From NCBI GenBank assembly GCA_963556495.2, contig OY747721.1, forward strand, positions 30,070,849-30,134,848: DNA of 64,000 nucleotides, read 5' to 3'. This stretch comes from Valencia hispanica. Taxonomy: Eukaryota; Chordata; Actinopteri; Cyprinodontiformes; Valenciidae. Shown here in pieces: positions 25,460 through 36,169 of the stretch (its first letter is position 1; the number at the start of each line of letters is the position of its first letter). A program made the position numbers and the translations under genes. The notes under the pieces are model-generated. The model saw only the letters and a list, made by a program, of their open reading frames with translations, did no database searches and was not told the DNA's origin.

Positions 25460-26343
25460 CAGTGTTGGGAGTAACGGCGTTTAAGTATAACAGCGCTATG
25501 AACTGCGTTATTTTCTAGGTAACGGAGTAATCTAGTTAATTAATTTTCCTATCATTACAACGCCATTACCGTTACTCTGGATATAAAGTGGCGCGTTACT
25601 ACAATGTGAATGAACGACGCGCAGCGGTTTCAGGCTTTTTGACCGACACACTTGAACTGCATGAGAGCCAGCAGGCGTTGTAAATGTGATGATTGGCTGG
25701 GTGGGCGGAGATAGTTAAGTGATCTCTGTGACTCACTGCGTGCTGTAAGCAGGAGTCAGGACAGCGACAATGCAGAAGAGCCAGGAGACTTGTGGAGAAG
25801 ATCAGCTTGCCCAGGCTGAACAATGAGGAACAGACTATCTGACAAGCGATTCGAAAAGCTTCTCCAACTACGTTATAATAACGAGTGGTTTAGTTGTTAG
25901 ATGAGAGGAGTATTTTAGCCTTTTGTTGTATTGTTCATTTTTCACTGAGAGCAAAAATGTATATGTCCATATTTTCCTTTGTTTCTTTTAACCAACATTT
26001 GTCTTATTTTTGCACAGTGTGAATATTTCAAATATTTTTCTTTATAGTTTTTATTTTTCTGCATATGACCAGTTGCAATCTTAGTGAGTTGAGTTAAAAT
26101 AAATACCAAACGTTCTAAAATACGTTGTGTACAGTTTTTTTTTTTTTTTTTCTTCATTCAGTTCTAAAAATATTTGACGTTGCAGTATAGATGTTATAGA
26201 TCGTAAAAATAACTCTAGTTACTTTGCTGAGTAACTAATTACTTTTACAAGGCAGTAACTGAGTTACTAACTCAATTACTTTTTGGAAAAAGTAATTTGT
26301 AACTATAACTGATGACTTTTTTAATGCAAGATCCCCAACACTG
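25460..26343. mobile_element. 884 bp non-autonomous hAT element
   Basis: The ends read CAGTGTTGGGAGTAAC and, at the right, CCCCAACACTG, an inverted pair typical of hAT elements. The flanking 8 bp match at seven of eight positions: ATAGGAAC (25452-25459) and GTAGGAAC (26344-26351), the length expected for hAT. Subterminal GTTAC/GTAAC motifs are frequent at both ends. No transposase is encoded. Confidence 0.85.
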
Positions 26344-27374
26344 GTAGGAACTCTTTATTAGAATTAACAGGAATTTATGAGGATAAGCAGGGATAAGTCT
26401 GGAATGTTGAAAGTTTTCTACAACTCTTAACTTTGTACTTTCATTCTTTTTATTTATATATGTTGTTTAAAGAGGAAAGAGGGAGAGAAGAAAAGGGAGG
26501 CATCAATAGGTCGATAGTCAAATCCTGGAAGGCTGCGTCAATTATTCTTAGCCTTCACATTTGTCAATATTATAATGTAATTTATTCAGCTGATTACTCA
26601 TTGATTTTTAAATAAGTGTAAACTGCCCTAAATTTCCCAGAGACCTTTTCATTGAACCTTACATACACTATAAAATTTACATTTTAGTACACTAGCTTTG
26701 AAATTATGCTTGACATCCCCCATTGCTCCACCCCTCCCTCTTTAAATGTCAGTTTCTTCCTACTATGTATTCTGTCATTCTTCCTCCTTCTAATAGATTA
26801 AATGATGGTCATTATAATTGTGGTCAAAAATATTATTGATCACTCACATTTCAGTGCACTAATCTACTGAAAGATCCTGTATTCAAAATTAGATCAATAT
26901 ATTCCATAAATTACTGTCACTTTCAATATTTGGTGCAGACACTACAACATAGTATTTTTGCTGGGTGTGATTTTAAACAAAAATTGCAATTAAAATATTG
27001 ATTTAGTAGTATTGTCATTGTAGAGTCCTACCCAGAGCATTTATTTGTTAAACTGGACTTTATTTGGAGGAAGCCGGAGCTAAAACTGGATTGTAGTTGG
27101 CTTTAGTTTCACTTAACATTCATGTTGTTGTTCTTTGAAAAAAATAAAATAAAATCAAGAAATTTAATTTCATAAGACTTGATTTATTGTTTCTCTCATG
27201 CGCTCACATCTTGCTCCTCACAGCAGTTCTTTTCTCTGGTTCAGCTCACAGAGTTTGTATTTATGAAACGCAAGGCAATAGTGCTGGCGTTTGCTTTTCT
27301 GTCTGGCTAAACCGTAAAATAATAACCAGAGTTGAGCTGGCTAACACGAACTGGCTAAATTTAGCTTCCCAGCA
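26344..27374. other. unique-looking intronic DNA
   Basis: No feature was recognised beyond an A-rich stretch near 27140. Confidence 0.35.
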
Positions 27375-27720
27375 ACACCTTCATTACCCCCCCATTTCCT
27401 ACCTCCCTTCTTTGTGCTATGCTTTCCTTGTTTCATTGCCTGAGGTATTGTTTTCATTTTGTCCTTACTACTTTCCCTGTTTGTCATCTTTACTCTGTTG
27501 TTCCATTGTTTATCTCAATTTTCTTTCATCCTCCTTCTCTTACCTGTCACCTACCTCCATTCCTGCCTTTTGTCCTTCCTTGTCCTTTCCTTTTCTTCCT
27601 TGTGTCTTTCTTCTATTTCCTTTATTCCTTCCTTATGTCTTTCTTTCCTCCTTTGAACCTTGCCTCTCCTCTCTTCCTCATATCATTTCTACCTTCCTTC
27701 TGTCAGTCCGTCCTTATTAG
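27375..27720. repeat. degenerate polypyrimidine tract 2
   Basis: About 345 bp of C/T built from CCTTCCTTRTGTCTTTC-like units, as at 4085-4615. It creates a false 177-codon frame. Downstream DNA shares an AGAAATATCTGC block (about 27832) with the flank of tract 1 (about 4642). Confidence 0.7.
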
Positions 27721-30217
27721 GGTCCTCCATTTTGTCATGTCATAAATTTATTTTTTTCACTCAGTCATTCTTTTCTTTTTTGACTCACCACTCACTTTTC
27801 TAGGTTCCATATATAAAGTCTGAGGTCTGCAGAAATATCTGCCATAAATTCATAATGACTTTTGGTATTTTCTATTTTAAAATGAATATAAAGGAATAAG
27901 GACTCTGAAAAGTTGAGTCTGGAAACTTTGGAATTTTGACACGAAAACTGTTGGAACAGTTAACTGCCCTTTTTGGTCATAATGATAGTTCTGTTAGAAC
28001 TATCAATAGAGGCAACTGCAGAGAGAAGGATCCAGCCCCTAAAGTGGGGCAGGAAAATAAAAAGATGCTGCTCATAGTGACAAACTAACAATTATCAAGA
28101 ACTCTTAAGAATGATCCTCACTGTAATTTTGCCCAATTTGTGTTTTTTAGTTGACAGTTTTGGCAGGTTTTCTGTCTCCCAGGCTTTCATCAAACTTGAT
28201 CTCACCCACAGTATAGCCCTTTAAATGTGTGGAAGAATTTTTAATCTGTGATGCTTCCCTCAGGGTGAATATTTTTACCCTTTGTGACTCATTTGTTTTG
28301 GGTTTTTAAGACTATTGCAATTTTCAGCTTTTAGCAATGTTATTGTCATTTGACAAATCTTTTTTTTACTGGAAACAGTGAACTGAAAACCAACAAACAA
28401 AAGTATGGAATAAAGTACCAGATGACTTTAATGGTGGTTTTAAACTAAATGTTAGTTTTCTGGGTTTATATTTGTTTGTTTCTTTTTTTTTTTTGTAAAG
28501 TCATATTATAGCCTCTGAAGTGGATGTAATGTAGAGCTGAAACTATATAGAAAGACGCATGCACCATTTTTATTCTGTCTGACATTAAATCACATCTAAC
28601 CTTTCCTGTTTCGGGACGGTTAGGTTTACTAAAATTATTCCAATTCAGTAAATGGGGGCAAAAAAAAAAAAATAAATAAAAATATATGAATGAATGATAC
28701 TATAATTGCAGTAGAGCTGCATAATATATGGAATCACCATCAGTGTGTGCAAAATTACAATTGCAAATGACTTCTTGGATGAAGCATTTGGGAGAATATT
28801 GTATTCCAAGTGCTAGACATTCACATTCTGTATGTTATTGGTAAATTTTGCCAGTTAGTCTTAACAGCTAAATGGTGTTAATGCTAACACCTGATGTGGC
28901 ATTTTTTTTGTGTCTGAGAGTTAATCTCACAGTTGGTGACGAGGACACGGAATAGTGGTAAACACAGAAAAGTCAGCAATGGTATCGCGATTAAATATTT
29001 TCTTGCTTTTGAATAAATAGTTTCAGTTATCTGGCAGTTTGCTTCGTAATGTTCTATATGTGTAAGACATATTTTTACCTAAGTTTTAACTTCCTGGGAT
29101 ACATCCTGACTCCTAGATCTTGATTCAATGTTTGTTCCAACTTTGTTCCTCATTCATAAAGTGCAACAGTCCCTCCTGCTTAAAAACACCCTCAAAATAT
29201 GATACTATCCCATCTGTATGTTCATTTGAATTGTGTTCTAAAACTTTTAGCCATCCCCCTTTTTCCTCCAAATGTTGGCTTCGTTAGTTGCCTTTCACCC
29301 CACGTAGGCACGAGACTCAAACATATACACAGACTCGTACCTTTACCAAATTAAGTAATGGCTGGACATTCTCATTCTGTTTTTATACTCGCATGTTATT
29401 GTTGGAACAGAAGAATGCAACACCCTCTGGCATCTGGAAATTGCACTAAAGAATGAACCAGGAATATTGAACTGTCTATCTTGATTGCTTTTGATTTTTG
29501 TTTTCACAATGTCACACGGAGAATCTATTTAAGGTGTTAAAATACATCTGCAGGTGTGCCTCCATTTAACTCTATTGTTATGTATAAACAGTGTTCTAGT
29601 ACCTAGTAATAAAAAAATCATTTGGTAATTCTAATTGACCTAAAAACAAGAAAGGTTTAGTCTGAATCAATGCTATGTTTTACTCTTAAATAAGTCTTTC
29701 AGTGGACTGATTTGGCTTTCTGTGTGGCTGGAGAAAAATGTCTGAGCTGCATGTGAGAACACTGTATACATTATTGTAAAATTTAGAGGCACATGCTTGG
29801 AAGCGCATTGAGAGGAGGATTGGTTTAGACTGAAATAGAAAGATTTAATTGTAAAAGAGCTGTAGCAAGCTTTTCCTTCCATGTCATTATCAACCCTGTC
29901 ATACGCTTTAGTCCACTCCGTTAAAGAATACATTTTATAAATCATGTTGCATGAAGTACCAACTGATTTGGCAGCATGAGGTGATCACTTTACTGGTTAT
30001 CTAAAGGTCTGGACAACAACTGATCAGCTATATTTATACATAATATTTTAGATTGTAGACGGGTACATAAAATTGATTTTATATTGAGTTGATCAGCTTG
30101 AGCTGATGAAAAACCATCCAGATTTTTAAAAACATTAGAATCGATAACATTCAACTGAATTGGGCAGCAACATGCTATAAGCCCCATGCCAACAAGTAAT
30201 CACCCATCAAACCAATA
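27721..30217. other. unique-looking intronic DNA
   Basis: No gene or clear element. There is a short inverted repeat GATAGTTCT-gtt-AGAACTATC near 27985 and an A-rich run near 28662. Confidence 0.35.
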
Positions 30218-30395
30218 TATATTTACCGGCCACAGCATTAATCTGTCCAGCTGTTTGCTAATAGAATTGGTGAGTTTCAGGCACTGGCAAAGGGATTGTC
30301 CTCTTCACTATGTATTGGGTTTAAAGAAAATAATAATATACATAATAATTGTGTGTGTGTAGGTACGTGTGTGTGTGTGTAGGTGTACATGTATA

Positions 30396-30655
30396 GCTAT
30401 ACTTGTGTGGACCAACCTTTGACAGGCCATCAGCATTGTGTGGACATTTGTAGTTGTGAGGACATTTTGCCTGGTCCCCACAATGTTTAACAAGCTATTA
30501 AACTCTACTAGTTAGGTTTAGAGGTATGGTGTGAATTAGGTTTATGTTAAGGTTAGGGTTAGGCATGTATCACTAATGGTTAGGGTTAGGGAAAGTGTCT
30601 GGGTTAGGCATAGTAAAATCAATGGAAGTCAATACAATGTCAACACAAGTATAGC
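30396..30655. mobile_element. 260 bp MITE inside GT-repeat DNA
   Basis: The ends are inverted: GCTATACTTGTGT at 30396 and ACACAAGTATAGC ending at 30655. The interior holds a GTGAGGACATTTTGCCTGGTCCCCAC block and several GGTTAGGGTTAGG units resembling telomere repeats. It is bordered on both sides by (GT)n, so it sits in a microsatellite within the Tc1 relic. Confidence 0.65.
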
Positions 30656-31457
30656 AAGACGTGCGTGCGTGTGTAGGTGTGCGCGTGTGTGTGTGTATGT
30701 ATCGAGCAGCAGTAATATGGATAATAATGTCTTATTGATGTCAGAGGTAAATAAACAAACAAAAAACGGGTAGCAACAGTAACTCAAATACCATCTCTGT
30801 ACAGTCAACATGCCAAAACTTCAAGGAGATTGGCTAGAGCAGCAGAAGACTGCACCGGGTTCCCTTCCTGTTCAGCTAATTATAGAAAAGTAACAATACA
30901 GCCTGGCAATATGGATGGTAAAAAAGATTTGGAAAATTATCTGGATACAGTTTTAAATAGCATCCAGTTTCTAAGTATTTTGTCTTGCAAAAGCATTTCT
31001 CTGGTTAGTTCTCTGATGGGTCTTGATTTCCTCTAAAGTTCAGATGGTAGAGTCAGAATTTGGTGTAAACAACATCAAAGCATGGATCCTTCCTGCCTTG
31101 TGTTAAAGGCTTAGGCTGCTGGTGATATTATGGTGTGGGAAGTATTTTTTGACGTACTTTTAGCCCTTTAACACCAGCCATGCTTGATTTACAAAACACA
31201 TCTTACCTGAGTGTTTTTGCTCACTATGTCCATCCCTTTATAACAGTGTACCCATTTTTTGATTGCTACTTCTTGCATGATGGTACAACATGTTAGAAAG
31301 CTCATTGAATCTGAATCTGGTTTCTTGAAGATGGCTATGCGTTCTGTGTACTCAAGCTGTCTCCATAGTCATCAGACCTCAGTCCAGTAGAACACTTTAC
31401 AAATGATTGTCCTCATGGATGTTAGCTGCCAAATCCACAGCTATTGTCCTGATATCA

Positions 31458-31883
31458 GAATCAGAAAGGGTTTATTGCCAAATGTTGGGCAGGTTTACAA
31501 CATTAGGAAACTGCTGCGGCACTTTGTACAAACATATGAGAACAAAAAGACAAACACCTAAATAAAAATAAAAATGTAATGTGCTAAAAAGACTGATATA
31601 TACATGAGTGCAGGTAACGATCCGTGCAAATCAGACGGGTGCAAAAAACCAAAATATGGGTCATGTAGCTGAAACAGAGCGGGAGGTGGGAACAGTCTTA
31701 GGGTTATTGTTCATGAGTCAAACAGCAGAGGGGAGCAGGTCAAACAGTCTGTGTCCAGGGTGAGAAGGGTCGGCTGTGATCCGACCTGCACGCCCAAGTG
31801 TCCTGGAGGTGTACAGTTCATGTAGAGATGGGTGTCTGCAGCCAATCACCTTCTCAGCAGAGCGCGGCACACGCTGCACCACA
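31458..31883 (-). mobile_element. 5'-truncated LINE insertion (L2/CR1-like C-terminus)
   Basis: Read on the minus strand it encodes R-S-A-E-K-V-I-G-C-R, then S-L-H-E-L-Y-T-S-R-T-L and D-P-S-H-P-G-H, the conserved tail of fish Jockey-superfamily reverse transcriptases. The minus-strand 3' end has TTCTGATTC next to AATAAACCC. The flanking octamers TGATATCA (31450-31457) and TCATATCA (31884-31891) differ at one base and may be the target duplication. The Tc1 relic resumes at once on the right. Confidence 0.75.
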
Positions 31884-32010
31884 TCATATCATTATGGAAC
31901 AAGATCTGTAAGTAATGTGTATTACCTTGTTGAATCTCTGTCACTAAAGCAAATATTGAATAAGGTATTGGACTTAAGTCTAGTACTTAATAAAGTGGCC
32001 AGTGAGTGTA

Positions 32011-32788
32011 TATAACTAACAGTATGTCTGGAAAAAATATAACGCAGTGTTGAAGATGATATGTTTGTATTCTACCAATACAAACATGGCAATGAGTATG
32101 CAGTGACCACCCAGCAGGCTGTCCCTGTACAGCCACAGCTCTGCACGTTTTCCGCTCAGGAATCTGCAGTCTATCACCCAGCTGGAGTGAGACGACCTCC
32201 ATGCCAGCTGTAATTTGCCACTGGGAGATGGGATGGGGTGAGTGTGTGCATATAAGAGTGTGAATGTGTATGTTTGTGAGGGATTGATGGAACTTGCAAG
32301 GACAAGATTGCCAAGCCAGCAATGAGTGGCAGGAACAGAAGAATGAGAAAGGTTTGCGGCTGTGGTGTCGGCAGTGATGTGGCAGCGGCTACACTACAGC
32401 TGGAGAAAGTATTTTTTAATTTTTTAATTTTTTAAAGCTGCCCTCTCTGTTCCGTACAGAACCACAAGCTAATCGCCCCCAATTCCCTCACACACAAACT
32501 CACACAACCCCTAGCCCTGTCAGGGAACCCAAATCTCCAGCTGCTAATCTGATAATCCTGTGCAGATGGATGTCCTGCAGCAGGAATGGAATTCTGTGTG
32601 ACTGAGATGGGAGTATCTTCCGCAGTAAGAGGGTGAATGATACTGTAATACAGGGAGCTGTTCCTAACCCAGCTTGCAAGATTAGTTTTTTCTTTGTCAG
32701 TTGTTTACATTGTCAGAACTTCCTGTAAAATAATCTGTACATGGAATCACAAATGCAAAGGTCTGACGATGTGGAAACTTGATATCAA
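32011..32788. other. intronic DNA, nothing recognised
   Basis: A T-rich stretch lies near 32413-32436. No element boundary or coding domain was identified. Confidence 0.35.
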
Positions 32789-33535
32789 TGGCTGCGCTTA
32801 CATGCAGCCAATAACCCGTTCAAAACCGGAATATTAGCAATAACCCGGTTACACACGATCATGTAAACACAGACAAAAACTCGAATATGCTCATATTCGG
32901 GGTTTTAAAAACCTGAATATTACCCCTGGGGTACCCCTTTTCTAACCCGGATATTTGGTCATGTAAACGTATATCGGCATATCCCCATCAAAGGGAACAT
33001 TGATTTGTGTTCTGCGCATGTTCTATTTGCAAGGAATCTTGGTCTTTTGAGTAGAGGAACTTCTTGTATGCGCATAGAAAAACCCGCGTGCAGTATACGG
33101 AAGTAAACAAGAAGTGGAGGTAAACATGACGAAACCAGCACACTTTTGGAGCGAGGAGGAAACCTTTCTTTCTTAGTGTGGTGAAAACCATGAATATAAT
33201 GTCTTTTCTTGACGGCAGAAAGTACAGAGATAGTGAGATTTACAAGAAGATGACCGGAAAGTTACGCAAAGCAGGGTTTGTACGGACGCCAGACCAAATC
33301 AAGTGCTGCTGGCAGACAGTGGCACAGCTCCAGCTACATTTCCCATTTCTTTCTCAGCTTCTCTTCCTTCTATTAATGAAGACCATGAGGCACATTAGAG
33401 TCAAGTGCTGCTGGTGGGTCAGTAACAGCACCAAGGCGCAAACAAAGGTGATTGCTTTCTGCCCCGAACTATTCATTATCCACGTGCTGCTGTCTTTGGA
33501 TACAGGAAGAAGAATTGGAAATGACATATTGCGTC
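32789..33535 (+). mobile_element. DNA-transposon relic encoding a Myb/SANT-like domain
   Basis: The left end reads GCTGCGCTTACATGCAGCC, a palindromic start with ACCCGGTT/ACCCGGAT repeats in the first 170 bp, resembling transposon subterminal repeats. A Myb/SANT-type pseudogene follows (33126-33330). The right end is not visible; the sequence meets the piggyBac-like end at 33536. Myb/SANT proteins usually accompany PIF/Harbinger transposases, so that class is inferred. Confidence 0.5.
33126..33330 (+). pseudogene. Myb/SANT-like DNA-binding domain, frameshifted
   Basis: The ATG at 33126 encodes M-T-K-P-A-H-F-W-S-E-E-E-T-F-L-S and then a stop at 33174. The frame continues +1 from 33178 with F-L-D-G-R-K-Y-R-D-S-E-I-Y-K-K-M, then G-F-V-R-T-P-D-Q-I-K-C-C-W. 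The spaced W-S-E-E-E, Y-K-K and Q-I-K-C-x-W pattern is that of Myb/SANT-like domains. One frameshift and the loss of the rest of the protein make it a pseudogene. Confidence 0.65.
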
Positions 33536-34098
33536 TTAACCCTTTAAGCGCCAAAGTCGCAAAATTCACTTTCTGATGAATATATTTATAGCGAGACAGG
33601 AAGTGTTTCAGTGCGTTGCGACAGCCAATCCGTTCGCCATGATAATCCAATGGCGCGTAAAATGTGCCTGACTCACCGCTTCAGCTTGTCCGGGTTGGGA
33701 GAAAGGGACGGGGAGCCGGTAGCAATGGGGTTCAAAACACCGCAGTTGCTTCTGATAACCATGACGGTACACCAGCAGCACATATAGCGTCCGATGCTTT
33801 GCTTCACCGGAGAAGGGCAGGGGGAGGCGGTAGCAGAGGGGGTCAAAACACCACTGCTCCTTCAGGGCGCAGCAATAGCGAGCCCGTTAGCCATGAGTCT
33901 CCACAAGCAGCTCATATCAGGTCTGATGCTTTGCTCCAACGTGTCCGGGGTATGAGAACAGGACGTGGTGGCGCTAGTAGGGGTTTTCAAAACACCGCTA
34001 ATGGTAACAAAGGAGCCAGGAATGTAAAAACCCGTGGAAATAGCAGGAGACACGGGAGAAACTCCCTGTGGAATAGGTCTGTGCGCAGTACCTTGTAA
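33536..34098 (+). mobile_element. piggyBac-like 5' end with repeat-bearing open frame
   Basis: TTAA (33536-33539) is followed by CCCTTTAAGCGCCAAAGTCGC, consistent with a piggyBac-type terminus. A 144-codon frame starts at 33664 and is rich in R, G, S and N. It contains a tandem repeat of about 125-132 bp in 2.6 copies (33677-33801, 33802-33933, 33934-34020), whose units share S-D-A-L-L-x-R and G-x-Q-N-T-(A/T). No DDD transposase core follows and no right terminus was found. The family call is tentative. Confidence 0.45.
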
Positions 34099-34124
34099 TG
34101 AAAGACACCACACACTGAAGCACT

Positions 34125-34370
34125 ACAAGCAGTGTTGCCAACTGTCTCCGACAGAAAGTAGCTGAAATTGCCCTAGAAAGTCGCCAGATGACGTCATACG
34201 CTAATTTGCATAATGATTATGTCATCACGTGATGACGATTGAAACAAAGGAGGAAAAAATTATATTTAGATTAGGATTTGATCATACAGGTTAAATAATA
34301 GATTGTTTAAACATTATTTAAATAATACATTATTTTAATTAATTTTTTACTCACTGGCTGTTGTCCCTGT
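34125..34370. other. AT-rich segment, possible transposon end
   Basis: It starts with CAGTGTTGCCAAC, which resembles a hAT-type end, and contains the perfect palindrome GTCATCACGTGATGAC (34221-34236). A matching right end was not found. Confidence 0.25.
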
Positions 34371-34926
34371 GAAGGAAGACCCCATTCAGCTGTTGCTCCG
34401 GGAGGAACTCCGCGATGTTCCGGGTCCCCGTTGAGCTGGAGGTCTCCAAGATCCAGCTGGTCCTAGACCAGGCCACGGACGGGCTCAGCAGCCTGTGGCT
34501 CCTACCGGAGATCCAGTCAGATTTGGGATCCTGCTCAAAGGAACAAGAAATGCCAGGGTTGAAATCGCTCTCTGATCTCTGAGTTTCCTTTTTTTAGACA
34601 TCCCGTGGTTTCTCAATCCACGAGCTGATCCCACTCAGCCTTCTTCGTGTCCAACACGCAAGCTTTCAGTAAGAAGCGTCCTAGCTTACCTTAGGGCCGG
34701 CCACACCCTGAGTTTACCGACCCGGTTGGCGTCTATTTAACTCAGCAGAAACAGATATTTACCGGAGAACTACAGACAGAACATACTTTTAGATTAGTCA
34801 ATTTTGCGCCTCGTGTGTCAGCGCTTACCAAATAACTTCAGGCCTGGGTCACTTCCGTCCTCCGATCTCCAGTATCTGTTAATCACAACAATTTCCAAAC
34901 TCACGTTTTCCTTTGCTCCTCCAGAA
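34371..34926 (-). mobile_element. leader/gag-side remnant of a retrovirus-like element
   Basis: On the minus strand this follows the primer-binding site and runs away from the LTR. It carries a GGTAAGCGCTGAC motif that could be a splice donor near 34830, and then decayed sequence with stops. I could not identify gag, pol or env motifs. The element is truncated, meeting the AT-rich segment at about 34370. Confidence 0.5.
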
Positions 34927-34944
34927 ATCACGTCGGGGTCACCA
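34927..34944 (-). other. primer-binding site matching tRNA-Trp 3' end
   Basis: The + strand reads ATCACGTCGGGGTCACCA, which is the 3' end of vertebrate tRNA-Trp(CCA) including the added CCA; the element's minus strand is therefore its complement. To my knowledge avian alpharetroviruses use the same primer. It sits three bases from a TG/CA-type LTR edge. Confidence 0.75.
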
Positions 34945-34947
34945 TTT

Positions 34948-35520
34948 TGTTGAGAAGGTGTTTTCACTCTAATTTAAAGCCTATCTTAAAGGAACAGACA
35001 CACATTTAATTTATGACCCTGGGCTCTCTCTGTGCTCTCATTTCACCTTCCCGCGTGCTCGTTCATTTCTGTAAAAAGGAGCAATAAGAACAACAAACAA
35101 CAATTATATATTTTAGCAGCGAGACATCGTTCGCTGGACTCGGTTCTAGTAACTGAGCACAGCTTTATCTCATCTTAAGGTTTTTATTGAAACAAGTTAA
35201 AACTCCTCCCACATAGATCTTCGTTCACAGAATGGTCACAGCTTCTTCACACAAGGCACACAGGATGTACCACATTCCTCTTGATTGTTCACTGTTTCTA
35301 AGTGTTGCCACATACACTACAAAATTAAACCCTCATACAAAATTTACAGAATTTGTATCTCTTCAGTGTCTTGCTCTTTATTTATTTAAAAAATATATAT
35401 TTTATTTTACTTTTGAAAGCTTTGTAAATTTGATAAAACTACAACTTTTATTTTCTCCAACTGTGAGCTGAAGTTCTACATGTAGCAACGACTGACAGCA
35501 TATATTTCTGAGCCGGTTTT
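34948..35520 (-). mobile_element. LTR of retrovirus-like element (outer edge uncertain)
   Basis: The inner edge reads CAACA on the minus strand, next to the primer-binding site. A polyadenylation signal AATAAA lies at 35183-35188 (minus strand), leaving a U5/R stretch of about 235 bp. A TATA-like TATAAAA lies near 35516-35522 (minus strand), about 330 bp from that signal. The outer LTR edge and target duplication were not located. It is an old, incomplete endogenous copy. Confidence 0.5.
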
Positions 35521-36169
35521 ATACCAGTGCGCAGCCCCTTTTTCCAACTAATTTATACCCTTAAAAACTTGTAGACTAACTCGGCTATTTAAATAAATAA
35601 AACACTTTAAAAATCAGGCGTGGTCACCATTCTGTTCAGGCGATAAAAGCATGGGGGGCTTGTATATGCTTCTTTTGTACAAAGTGGGGAATGATAAAAA
35701 AAGTTTGAGAAACACTGACTTAGACAGATTCTTAATTAAGGCCCTTACAGATCCTGACTATAATACTAAGATAACTACTGCAACAAAATATCTTAAAGGT
35801 CAACACTGCCTTGAACACCACACAAGGTGCCTATATGGACTTCACAAGCAAACAAAAAAGATGGAATATCTGAAGATTAAAAGTTTTATTCTCTAAGACA
35901 AAAAATGTTTACCTATAAGGCTCCTGATAGCTTGCAATGTTGCGGTCACGGCAAGGAGAACTTGCTCTTTTCAGCGCAGCCCAATGGAAAAGGCGCCATT
36001 TGGGGTGCTTTACCTGGTTGTCCAGGGACATCAGACCGGAGCTAACCATCTGGTGCACCAGCATTTGAATCAGGGTCATAATCAATATGAAAATGACTAA
36101 GTCTTTCAGCAGGACAGTGCTTCAGTAAAAAAACAAAAAAACAAAACTATGGAGACTACCTGAAACGAT
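35521..36169. other. unresolved intronic DNA beside the LTR
   Basis: It contains a second LTR/primer-site-like string at 35611-35640. 35930-36120 may be a decayed DNA transposon, with a TTTCAGCAGGACAGTGCTTCA string near 36104. Neither is firm. Confidence 0.3.

Larger units (their letters stand above)
30218..32010 (+). mobile_element. Tc1-like transposon relic carrying two later insertions
   Basis: The left end reads TA then TATTTACCGGCCAC and the right end reads GTGGCCAGTGAGTG then TA, an inverted pair. Between them are decayed transposase blocks in the correct order: about 30740-30900 (GGCAACAGTAACTCAAATA-like and a TTCAAGG..GAT..GCTA segment), 31041-31457 (ATGGTAGAGTCAGAATTTGG, GTGTGGGAAGTATT, GATGGTACAACATG) and 31900-31960 (CCTTGTTGAATCTCTG). 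Many stops and indels mean it is dead. A GT-rich block with a MITE (30345-30715) and a LINE fragment (31458-31883) interrupt it. Confidence 0.8.

Noticed and set aside
27187..27720. 177-codon frame with a hydrophobic start, resembling a membrane protein
   Set aside because: The F/L/S/P-rich body is produced by a polypyrimidine tract; no family resemblance.
30540..30610. Interstitial telomere repeat
   Set aside because: Only a few GGTTAGGGTTAGG units, inside a TIR-bounded MITE.
33862..34113. 83-codon minus-strand frame in the piggyBac-like region
   Set aside because: Shadow of the + strand repeat-bearing frame, with no recognised motif.
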